Source of the DNA: Ilyomonas sp965199845
Lineage (GTDB): Bacteria; Bacteroidota; Bacteroidia; Chitinophagales; Chitinophagaceae
Reading direction: 5' to 3'
Assembly: GCA_965199845.1 (NCBI GenBank)
Contig: CBDATZ010000054.1
Location: forward strand, 1,068,071 to 1,132,070
DNA: 64,000 bases
Positions 55,623-63,561 of the stretch are shown here, piece by piece. The first letter of the stretch is position 1; every line of letters starts with the position of its first letter. The notes beneath the pieces are model-generated. The model was not told the origin of the DNA. It worked only from the letters and a program-made list of their open reading frames with translations, and did no database searches. The position numbers and the translations under genes were made by a program.

Positions 55623-57199
55623 ATGTATCTTTCCCCGAAACTATCTGGTATGAAAAATAGCCGGGAGCGGTTGTTATGGTTTTTTGTCATAGTTAGATTG
55701 ATTCTGCCTTACTGGTTGCAAGATAATATGTACGAGCCACACCGCGATGAGTTTTTGTACCTGGCAGAAGGCAATCATCTCGATTGGGGTTTTATGGAAG
55801 TACCGCCCATGCTCAGCGTATTTGCCTGGCTTACACACGTACTTGGCGATGGAATATTCTGGATTAAATTGTGGCCATCCTTGTTCGGCGCAGCTACGTT
55901 TTATGTAATGGGAAAACTCATCTTATCTCTCGGCGGCGGAAGATTTGCTTTGTGGCTGCTTTTCTTATCTTTCATACTCACAGCCTACCTGCGCGTGTTC
56001 TTTCTTTTTCAGCCAAATGCACCGGAAATTTTTTTCTGGACAATGATTGTATTTAGTATGATTCGATACATTCAAACAACGCAAAACAAATGGCTGTACC
56101 TGTTTGGTGTCAGCGCTGCATTAGGTATGTTGAGTAAGTATTCGGTTCTGTTTTATATTGTAAGCGTATCAGGCGGTTTGCTGTTTACACCGTACCGGAA
56201 ACTGTTTTTAAACAAGCATTTTTGGTTTGCTTCTTTACTTGCTGTTATTCTGTTCTTACCCAATTTTATCTGGCAGTATCAGCACCATTTTCCTGTTATC
56301 TATCACATGAATGAACTGCAGGAAACACAACTTCAATATATAAGTCCGCTTGATTTTTTAAACGGACAAGTAAAAATGTTTTTCCCGGTAGTATTTGTTT
56401 GGATATGTGGTTTATACAACGTTTTTTTTTCGCATAGCGAACAACGCTTCCGGTTTGTTGGATGGGCTTATGTTTTTGTGATTATTCTATTGATTGCCGG
56501 CCATGGAAAAGATTATTATGCGTTGGGTGCGTACCCGATTTTGCTCTCTTTTGGTTCCCTTTTTTTAGAAAAATTTACCGCTGTAAAAAGAAAGGCTTTG
56601 CGTTATGTTTTTGTGATTGTTCCGCTATTGTTTGGCGCGATATTGATACCTGTTTTGCTGCCTGTTTCGTCACCTGAAAAACTGGTTTCTTTTTATAAAA
56701 AAACGGGGATAGATAAATCGGGTGCTTTGCGATGGGAAGATCTTGAAAATCATCCGTTGCCGCAGGATTTTTCTGATATGCTTGGCTGGGAAGAAATGGC
56801 AAAAAAAGTAGCTGCACGGCTTATCATTCGCTTTCAGCAGAACAACAAAAAAACACACTTATTTTTTGCAACAATTATGGAATGGCCGGCGCTGTAAATT
56901 ATTATGGAAAAAAATACAATTTACCTGATGCGTATAGCGACAATGCAAGCTTTCTGTATTGGCTGCCGAGCAGTGCTTCGTTTCAAAATTTAGTGCTGGT
57001 TACGAGCAACAAAAATGAGTTACAACAAGATTATGTAAAGTATTTTACATCAGCATATATAGCCGATAGTGTAACGAATAAATATGCAAGAGAATACGGT
57101 GATTTCATTGTTGTAGAAACCGGCGCTGATAAACGTTTTCAGAAATTTTTTAAAGACAAATTAGCGAAAGATAAAGCAAAGCTGATGCGGGAAAAGTGA
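55623..57199 (+). pseudogene. GT39/ArnT-like membrane glycosyltransferase, frameshifted
   Basis: The first 424 residues (55623-56897) have the GT39/PMT2 pattern: NMYEPHRDEFLYLAEGNHLD with the catalytic acidic pair in the first loop, about nine membrane helices, and GWAYVFVIILLIAGHGKDYY. The frame then ends in a wrong tail, MEWPAL. The next frame, from TATGGA at 56876, continues with MAGAVNYYGKKYNLPDAYSD and FLYWLPSSAS to 57199, as in related proteins. One base is missing near 56873 (ACAATTATGG where ACAAATTATGG would keep the frame). The joined protein would be about 525 residues. This is either a recent frameshift or a sequencing error. Start is ATG 55623 or ATG 55650. Confidence 0.85.
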
Positions 57200-57367
57200 G
57201 AAGTAAATGATGAATGATGATTTATGATTTGTGGCTAATCGGATTGTATTGATGAGATATGAGAAGTAAATGACAAAATAAACGGGGTGAATTTATAAGG
57301 GTTGTAAATTGATTTGTACTTTGTAATAATCAGATTTCTTAGTGAAACTTTGTGTTCTCTTTGTCTT

Positions 57368-57471
57368 TGTGGTTTAATCTGTTTAATTAATAACAGAAAC
57401 CTGAACGGAGCGTCGCAACGATGCTCAATCGGAGTATCAAAAGCCCGTAACATAAAATTGTATTTTGTATT
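57368..57471. repeat. Dispersed repeat of about 105 bp, copy B
   Basis: Homologous to 44550-44654. This copy lies in the intergenic space between two convergent genes, directly after TTTGTGTTCTCTTTGTC, which belongs to a class of short interspersed motifs (TTTGTG-TCTT-type). No ORF covers it. Confidence 0.75.
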
Positions 57472-57489
57472 GTTTTTATCTAATAAAAC

Positions 57490-57529
57490 AAATAAAAAAG
57501 CCTGTAAAATTTTACAGGCTTTTTTATTT
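57490..57529. terminator. Bidirectional terminator between convergent genes
   Basis: AAATAAAAAAGCCTGTAAAA and TTTTACAGGCTTTTTTATTT form a perfect palindrome of 20 bases per arm with no loop spacing beyond the turn, flanked by A and T runs on both strands. It can stop transcription from the GT39-like gene and from the DUF1080 gene. Confidence 0.88.
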
Positions 57530-57543
57530 ATAATAAGATGATT

Positions 57544-58311
57544 TTATAAGTCTCTTATCCAGATATTTTTGAAACTTAATGGCTCGCTTTTATCGCCGTG
57601 AGCCTGCAATTTTATTGGTTCCGCGCCATGTGCATGACGATAAGCCGGTGTGCCGATATATTGTGTTGGACCTTTTAATTCAGTATGATTTTGAACCAGA
57701 ATACCGTTATGAAATACGGTTACATAAGCCGGTGTTTTTACCGAACTATCGGTGTTAAAACGTGGCGCTGTCCAAACTACATCGTACGTCTGCCATACAT
57801 CGTCTGGCTTACAGGCATTTACCAATGGCGGCGTTTGTTTGTACACAGAACCTGCCTGACCATTTACATAAGTCGGATTGTTGTAATTGTCAAGAATCTG
57901 CAGTTCATAACCATCGTCGCCGGGTCCAATAGAAGCTAAAAACAAACCACTGTTACCGCGGGCTTGTCCGCTACCGGTTAATGTTTTAGGTTCTTTCCAT
58001 TCGATATGTAACTGGTAATCGAGGAAAGATTTTTTTGTACGAATGTTGCCGGTGCTTTTATCAACGGTTAATATGCCATCGGCAACTTTCCAGGGAGCGA
58101 CTTTGGTGCTATCGCTCACTAAAACCCATTGATCTAAACTTTTGCCATCAAACAAAACCGTTGCGTCGGAAGGCGCGTCTGCATTCATTTTGCCGGGTGT
58201 AACCACTTTAGGAATCGGCGACCAGATTTCTGTTTCTTCCGGTTTGGTTTGTGCCTGCGCAAAGGAGGTAAATCCAATGGCAGCCATGAGTAAAACATAA
58301 TTTAATTTCAT
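57544..58311 (-). CDS. DUF1080 (3-keto-disaccharide hydrolase) family protein, second copy
   Basis: 255 residues with signal peptide (1 to about 20, FAQAQ). DUF1080 fold: ATVLFDGKSLDQWVLVSDST, YQLHIEWKEPKTLTGSGQAR, GNSGLFLASIGPGDDGYELQ, and the final LQAHGDKSEPLSFKNIWIRD. Closer to the family type with the FDGKSLDQW start than the copy at 14078. It is followed on the same strand by a sugar isomerase-like gene 11 bases upstream, so the two share an operon. Confidence 0.93.
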   Translation of the reverse strand: MKLNYVLLMAAIGFTSFAQAQTKPEETEIWSPIPKVVTPGKMNADAPSDATVLFDGKSLDQWVLVSDSTKVAPWKVADGILTVDKSTGNIRTKKSFLDYQLHIEWKEPKTLTGSGQARGNSGLFLASIGPGDDGYELQILDNYNNPTYVNGQAGSVYKQTPPLVNACKPDDVWQTYDVVWTAPRFNTDSSVKTPAYVTVFHNGILVQNHTELKGPTQYIGTPAYRHAHGAEPIKLQAHGDKSEPLSFKNIWIRDL

Positions 58312-58322
58312 AGTTGATTTGA

Positions 58323-59195
58323 TTAAACAAGATTTGCTTTTACATATTTATAATCTGCTTCAATAGCTTGTGCGGGCGGCATATTAGCAAAAGCTTCCTG
58401 CTCTACAAAAAAGTTTACAAAGCCGGCTTCTTTTTTATGTTTGAATATGTCTTTAAAGTCAACGGTTCCGGCGCCTACTTCGGTAGATTCTCTGCTCGCC
58501 GCTTTTGATATATCTTTTACATGCCACATCGGGAAACGACCGGGATATTTGTTAAACCATTCTTCCGGTTTTTCACCCGAAAAAATCACCCAATACAAAT
58601 CCATTTCATAGTTAACAAGGTCTTTTTGTGTACCTTTTAATAATATCTCGTAACCACAAGTTCCGTCTTGTTTTACAAACTCGAAATTGTGATTGTGATA
58701 CGCAAATTTCAGCCCGGCTTTCTTACACATTTCACCGGCTTTATTAAACTTATCAGCCAGTAATTTAAATGTATCCAGCGTGCGTTTATCTTCTGCCAGC
58801 CAGGGTTGTGTCAGGTAATCGTGACCCAATGTTTTGGCGTCTTCAATCGCATACTTCAGCGTGTCTTCATCGTTGTTAAACAGAAAATCGTTGATGGCAA
58901 CGTGAGCGCTTGTGCTCTTTAATTTATATTTTGCCAGCATGGCTTTTACTTCCTTTACAGAATGCCCGAAATAGATGCGTTTGTTATAACCAAACAGTTC
59001 TACGTTGGTATAACCAGTGTCGGCAATGTGCTTGAGCGTGGCATCTAAATCTTTGGCTGCATCTTCTTTTACAGTCCACAATTGTAAACCAATTAACTGG
59101 CTTGCATTCGCAGAAAAAATATTTTTAGGGGATAATAATAAAACAGCAGAAGCCGTGCCCGACTGTTTTAAAAATGCTCTTCGTGACGTGTTCAT
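58323..59195 (-). CDS. Sugar phosphate isomerase/epimerase family protein (TIM barrel)
   Basis: 290 residues with a Tat-type signal (MNTSRRAFLKQSGTASAVLL). AP endonuclease 2-like TIM barrel: LIGLQLWTVKEDAAKDLDAT, NVELFGYNK, KFAYHNHNFEFVKQDG (metal ligand His/Asn), VNYEMDLYWVIFSG, PMWHVKDISK and VEQEAF. These family members act on 3-keto sugars or inosose. The DUF1080 gene next to it suggests a periplasmic 3-keto-glycoside step. Confidence 0.9.
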   Translation of the reverse strand: MNTSRRAFLKQSGTASAVLLLSPKNIFSANASQLIGLQLWTVKEDAAKDLDATLKHIADTGYTNVELFGYNKRIYFGHSVKEVKAMLAKYKLKSTSAHVAINDFLFNNDEDTLKYAIEDAKTLGHDYLTQPWLAEDKRTLDTFKLLADKFNKAGEMCKKAGLKFAYHNHNFEFVKQDGTCGYEILLKGTQKDLVNYEMDLYWVIFSGEKPEEWFNKYPGRFPMWHVKDISKAASRESTEVGAGTVDFKDIFKHKKEAGFVNFFVEQEAFANMPPAQAIEADYKYVKANLV

Positions 59196-59380
59196 ATATA
59201 TGTTTCAAAATGGTGAAGCAAAAAATAAAAATAGTGTTTAATTTATGATTTATGAATTCTGATTTGTGATTTGATGTATCAAATTAATGAACATCATTTT
59301 CAATTCAACTGATTCGATTGTGATGATAAGCTTCTTGTAAAAAGATATGCAATCACAAATTTCAGTTCATAAATCCAAAA

Positions 59381-61522
59381 TCATAATTCATTTGTCAGTT
59401 TCAAAAATTCATCTTCGTTAATAATGCGGATTGTATTTATTTTCTTCGCTTTTTCTAACTTGCTGCCGGCATCTTCACCTACAACCAAATAATTCAATTT
59501 ACTGCTGATGCCGCTCAGTATTTTACCGCCATTCTGTTCTACAATTTCTTCTGCTTTGCTGCGCGTTAGTTTGTTGAGACTGCCGGTAAACAAAAAGGTT
59601 TGATTCTGCAATGTATTTTTTTCGCTGCTTTGTTGTTTCTTTTGATTGTTAAGCTGCAAACCCAATGATTGCAATTCGTGAAGCATATCAATATTTTGTT
59701 TGTTGGAAAAAAAATGCTGAATGCTTTTCGATACTTTGGTACCAATATCTTCCAGTTCAAGCAATTGTTCTTCGGTCATCGTAACAAAATCGAAAATGCT
59801 GCTTACGGCATTGGCTACTGTTTTAGCAGTTGTTTCGCCAACATAACGAATGCCCAGCGCATATATCAAACGATATAACGGCTGTTGTTTTGAAGCTTCA
59901 ATAGATTGTTGTAAGTTATCAATTGACTTCTTGCCAAAGCCTTCCAGTTCTCCGATTTTCGTAAAGTCAAGTTTATAAATGCCGGGTACATCAGGCAACA
60001 AATCAAGCTTATTAAACTTCCGCACATTGGCTTCACCAAAATGCTTAATGTCCATGGCATCTTTACTTACAAAATGAATAATGCGCTCTAAAGTTTGCGC
60101 CGGGCATTCTATATTAATACAACGCCAAACCGCTTCGCCTTCTTCTTTAAACAATTTGCTTTGGCAAACCGGGCAATTTTTTGGATAATGAATCTCTTCT
60201 TCATTGCCGGTTCTTAATTCGGGCAGCGACTTTACAATTTGTGGTATCACATCGCCGGCTCTTTCTATTAAAACCGCATCACCAATCTGTAAATCTTTTT
60301 CTTTAATATACTCCTCGTTATGTATGGAAAGACGACTTACCGTTACGCCGCCAATATGCACCGGATCAATCTTTGCAACAGGCGTTACCGCACCGGTTCG
60401 TCCAACATTAAATTCAATACCAATCAGTTTACTGGTGGCTTGCCGGGCTTTAAATTTAAAAGCGATTGCCCAGCGCGGATGGTGTGATGTCATGCCCAAT
60501 TTATCTTGTAGCGAAAGGTCGTTTACTTTGATAACCATGCCATCAATTTCGTAAGGCAATGTATCGCGGCCGGCTTCAAATTCATGACAATAATCTATTA
60601 CTTTCTGAATTCCCTGCAATACTTTTTTTTCTTTGTTCGGACTCCGAAAACCTAAGTTCCACAAGAGTTCCAGCGAGCCGGAATGTGTGGTAAAAGGCGC
60701 TTCTTTTTTCTGTAAATTTTCTTTTGAATGATCGGTTTCATCAGATATTTTGATGCCTTCGGTTGTTGTATAATCGCTGATATGATACAGGAACGCTTCC
60801 AATCCTCTTTTGCTAACTTCAACAGAATCTAACATACGCAAAGAACCGCTCGCAGCATTGCGTGGATTGGCAAGCAAAGGAAGCCCGGCTTCCATTCGCT
60901 GATCATTGAACTTTTTAAATTTTTCCCTGGTAATTAAAACCTCGCCGCGGATTTCAATTTCATCAATTCCATACTTTGAGAACGGCGCCGATAAAGGAAT
61001 GGAACGAATCTGTTTGATATTCGTGGTAACATCTTCGCCCTGCACGCCATCGCCGCGCGTAATGCCGCGAACCAAATGATCGTTTTCATACACCAAAGAA
61101 ATGCTGGCGCCATCAAATTTTGGCTCGGCGCAATATTCTATTGAATCCAAACCAGACATTTCTCTTGCCTTGCGATCCCAGTCGAGTAAATCGTCTGCAT
61201 CATACGAATTTTCAAGCGATAACATGGGAACCAAATGCGGAACCGTTGGGAACGATTTTGTTAATCCTTTGCCTACACGCTGAGATGGCGAATCGGGCGT
61301 TACAAGTGTTGGGTCAGCTTCTTCCAGCGTTAGCAAAGCTTTGTATAACGTATCGTATTCGTAATCGGAAACCAGCGGATCGTCCATTACATAATAGCGG
61401 TATTCGTGAAAGCGAAGTACGCTTCGTAACTCCTGCAAATCTTCATTTGTAATCTGCTTTGGATGCTTTAAAAAATAAGTAGACTGCTCCTGCAGTTTCA
61501 CAGTTTCATCTTGAGAATACAT
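59381..61522 (-). CDS. ligA: NAD-dependent DNA ligase
   Basis: 713 residues from ATG 61522 (TTG 61528 is possible). Ia domain HEYRYYVMDDPLVSDYEYD, active-site Lys in YCAEPKFDGASISL (about 132), adenylation domain GITRGDGVQGEDVTTNI, OB fold with ITRGAVTPVAKID-like GAVTPVAKIDPVHIGG, zinc finger CPVCQSKLF with CINIECPAQ, HhH repeats (ALGIRYVGETTAKTVANAV) and a C-terminal BRCT (FLFTGSLNKLTRSKAEEIVE). Standard LigA length. Confidence 0.98.
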   Translation of the reverse strand: MYSQDETVKLQEQSTYFLKHPKQITNEDLQELRSVLRFHEYRYYVMDDPLVSDYEYDTLYKALLTLEEADPTLVTPDSPSQRVGKGLTKSFPTVPHLVPMLSLENSYDADDLLDWDRKAREMSGLDSIEYCAEPKFDGASISLVYENDHLVRGITRGDGVQGEDVTTNIKQIRSIPLSAPFSKYGIDEIEIRGEVLITREKFKKFNDQRMEAGLPLLANPRNAASGSLRMLDSVEVSKRGLEAFLYHISDYTTTEGIKISDETDHSKENLQKKEAPFTTHSGSLELLWNLGFRSPNKEKKVLQGIQKVIDYCHEFEAGRDTLPYEIDGMVIKVNDLSLQDKLGMTSHHPRWAIAFKFKARQATSKLIGIEFNVGRTGAVTPVAKIDPVHIGGVTVSRLSIHNEEYIKEKDLQIGDAVLIERAGDVIPQIVKSLPELRTGNEEEIHYPKNCPVCQSKLFKEEGEAVWRCINIECPAQTLERIIHFVSKDAMDIKHFGEANVRKFNKLDLLPDVPGIYKLDFTKIGELEGFGKKSIDNLQQSIEASKQQPLYRLIYALGIRYVGETTAKTVANAVSSIFDFVTMTEEQLLELEDIGTKVSKSIQHFFSNKQNIDMLHELQSLGLQLNNQKKQQSSEKNTLQNQTFLFTGSLNKLTRSKAEEIVEQNGGKILSGISSKLNYLVVGEDAGSKLEKAKKINTIRIINEDEFLKLTNEL

Positions 61523-62036
61523 ACACAAATGTTGGTGGTAAAAATAGAATAAGATTTATGATTTGTGTTTTGGATTTGTGATGTTTTGAAGTAAAAATGA
61601 TTTTACAAATTGAATTGTATTATACAGATGAATAACTGTAAAGTTCGCTGTGTAATGCCGTTATCGGGAGCAAAGCAATTTGTGATAGTATTTAAAGTTG
61701 ATAATAATGTAAGTAAGATTTGATATACAATACAAACCGCTTCATATTGAGTGATGGATTATTTAAAACACTGCAACAATCTTGGCTACATCATAATTCA
61801 TAACTCATAATTGGTTTTCTGTATCGTAGGTAAACAGTTTTTGTCCGGTTGCGTACACTTATAAAATGAACGCCTGACATACTCTTTTTTTGACTTCTTC
61901 ATTTGCTGCCGTTCGTCCGATTTCTTCTGCCATTTATCATAGCCTATTGCCATTCGACGCGGAATGAGACTTTCGCTGGCACGTTCCGGTACATTCTTGC
62001 GACTAATCTATGCATCACTTTTTAAAAACAAATTTT
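61523..62036. other. Intergenic region with short low-complexity repeats
   Basis: About 510 bases with no clear gene. It holds ATTTATGATTTGTG-type repeats (61553-61581) and a CATAATTCATAACTCATAATT run (61792-61812), plus a weak 51-codon minus-strand frame at 61798-61953. Confidence 0.5.
61798..61953 (-). CDS. Weak 51-residue ORF, possibly a remnant
   Basis: Begins ATG 61953 and ends TGA 61798-61800. The product is strongly basic (WQKKSDERQQMKKSKKEYVR, then FYKCTQPDKNC) and the frame runs on upstream to a TAG without a start, so it may be the tail of a decayed gene. No family recognised. Confidence 0.2.
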   Translation of the reverse strand: MAIGYDKWQKKSDERQQMKKSKKEYVRRSFYKCTQPDKNCLPTIQKTNYEL

Positions 62037-62501
62037 ATGAAAAAGCTTTTAATATTCTTACCGGTAATGTTCGTTGTAACATTGGTATTTCCTAACAATC
62101 TTTCTTTCTTTAATCATAGCCAGCAGGTAAATAAAGAAATCAATCTTTCTATCTTCAGCAATAACAATTACAGCACTGCTGCTTACGATGATGCGCAGGC
62201 AACCGTAAAAGTAACCGTAAGCAAAGTGAGCGAAAACAAAACTGTTGTGATTGGTAAAAAAACATACAACGCTTTGCAGCTTAAGCAGTTTCCATCTGCT
62301 GCCGACGCCATCAGCAAGAAGTTTATGGTATCCGGAAATTTGTCTGGTAATGAACTGCTGATGGTAACTTAAACCGTTACGTATAACTCGAATGGAAGCA
62401 TCATTACATTTGAAAACAGTGAAGTGATAAATAAGAGTACAGCAAAAGACAATATAAATGTTACCATTTAAACCGTTGCAAAGACTATCAATATAAATTA
62501 A
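62037..62501 (+). pseudogene. Exported protein gene with two internal TAA codons, interrupted by IS982 at its stop codon
   Basis: From ATG 62037 the product has a signal peptide (MKKLLIFLPVMFVVTLVFPN) and a mature part with KVTVSKVSENKTVVIGKKTY. The first TAA is at 62370-62372, but the same frame continues with coding character (TVTYNSNGSIITFENSEVIN) to a second TAA at 62469-62471 and a final TAA at 62499-62501. Both internal TAA are followed by ACCGTT; CAA in each would restore Gln. The IS982 element lies on the last stop. The ORF ends at 62372 as an intact 111-residue protein if the first TAA is real. Confidence 0.55.
62494..62500. repeat. Target-site duplication, left copy
   Basis: TAAATTA immediately left of the IS inverted repeat is repeated exactly at 63510-63516 immediately right of the other repeat. 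Confidence 0.85.
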
Positions 62502-63509
62502 CCTGTTGGCGGAGTTAATTTGAATAGTCAGCAACAATAAATGCTGTGCAGTTGTCTACATGAGTGACTAAACTTACGAATGCAACATGCACAACATCAA
62601 AACAAATTTCGATAAAATTATTGTGGTGATAAAAGATATTTTAAGTGATGAAATAAATGAGAAGGGCAATTATTTACGGCGTGGCACCGTGCCAAAATTT
62701 TCTGATATTGAAGTGATCGCATTAAGCCTTACAGCAGAATGTTTAAGCATTGACAGTGAGAATTATTTGTTTTCCAAATTGAACAAAGAATATGCGAACG
62801 AGTTTGAAAATTTGATTAGCCGCAGACAATATAATGACCGGAGAAAACTGTTGTTTGAAAAAACGGAAGATGTGCGAAACCTGCTATCAGAGCGGCTTAA
62901 CAGACTATCAGATGTATTTGCAATTGATTCCATGCCACTTGAAATTTGTAAATTATCAAGAGAACAAAGAAATAAAATGGGTAAAGAATCCCTGTGCCAC
63001 CGCCCGGACAAGGGCTACTGTGCATCACAGAAAAAATATTTCTACGGCTATAAATTGCACAGCGTTTGTTCAGCGGCAGGTGTTATACAATCATTGGATT
63101 TAACTAAGGCAAGTGTGCATGATGTACATTACTTGCATGACGTAAAAGAGTTGTTCAGCAATTGCATCCTAACGGGTGATAAAGGATATATTGGAAGAGA
63201 GCATCAGATAAATTTATTTGAGGCGGCAGGCATTCAGTTGGAAGTGCCTTTAAGAGCCAATCAAGGGGGACAAAAACCTGTCATGTGGATCTTGAAAAAA
63301 GTAAGGAAGCGAATAGAAACAGTTTTTTCTCAATTGTGTGACCAGTTTATGATACAGCGCAATTACGCCAAGTCCTTTACAGGCTTCAGGTCCAGGATAC
63401 TTGCTAAGGTGACGGCGCTCACCATTTTACAGTTCTTAAACAAATTTATTTACAATCAACCAGTAAGCAGAGTTAAACATGCGCTGGCTAATTAACTCCG
63501 CCAACGGGT
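62501..63509 (+). mobile_element. Complete IS982-family insertion sequence, 1009 bp
   Basis: Terminal inverted repeats ACCTGTTGGCGGAGTTAATT (62501-62520) and AATTAACTCCGCCAACGGGT (63490-63509) match with a single mismatch. A single transposase gene fills it. A perfect 7-base duplication TAAATTA flanks it, within the 6-9 bases usual for the family. Both ends are intact and so is the transposase, so it may still be mobile. Confidence 0.92.
62587..63495 (+). CDS. IS982 family transposase
   Basis: 302 residues. DDE-type catalytic domain: Asp in VFAIDSMPLEICK, Asp in CILTGDKGYIGREHQ, Glu in RKRIETVFSQLCDQF; the CHRPDKGYCASQKKYFYGYK stretch with KLHSVC is characteristic of IS982. N-terminal helices include FSDIEVIALSLTAE. 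The gene ends six bases inside the right inverted repeat. Length is normal. Confidence 0.95.
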   Translation: MHNIKTNFDKIIVVIKDILSDEINEKGNYLRRGTVPKFSDIEVIALSLTAECLSIDSENYLFSKLNKEYANEFENLISRRQYNDRRKLLFEKTEDVRNLLSERLNRLSDVFAIDSMPLEICKLSREQRNKMGKESLCHRPDKGYCASQKKYFYGYKLHSVCSAAGVIQSLDLTKASVHDVHYLHDVKELFSNCILTGDKGYIGREHQINLFEAAGIQLEVPLRANQGGQKPVMWILKKVRKRIETVFSQLCDQFMIQRNYAKSFTGFRSRILAKVTALTILQFLNKFIYNQPVSRVKHALAN

Positions 63510-63516
63510 TAAATTA
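63510..63516. repeat. Target-site duplication, right copy
   Basis: TAAATTA, identical to 62494-62500, directly beyond the right inverted repeat. Confidence 0.85.
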
Positions 63517-63530
63517 ATAAAACAGTAAGT

Positions 63531-63559
63531 AAACCGTGGTTGCCAGCTACGGTTTTTGT
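63531..63559 (+). terminator. Terminator separated from its gene by the IS
   Basis: AAACCGTGGT (63531-63540) pairs imperfectly with AGCTACGGTTT (63545-63555), followed by TTGTTTTT. Before the insertion it would have stood about 30 bases after the end of the interrupted gene. It may also serve the minus-strand OsmC gene end. Confidence 0.6.
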
Positions 63560-63561
63560 TT

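Noticed and set aside
62058..62537. 159-codon minus-strand ORF across the IS left end
   Set aside because: Runs across the IS boundary, so it cannot be an ancestral gene; shadow of the plus-strand gene.
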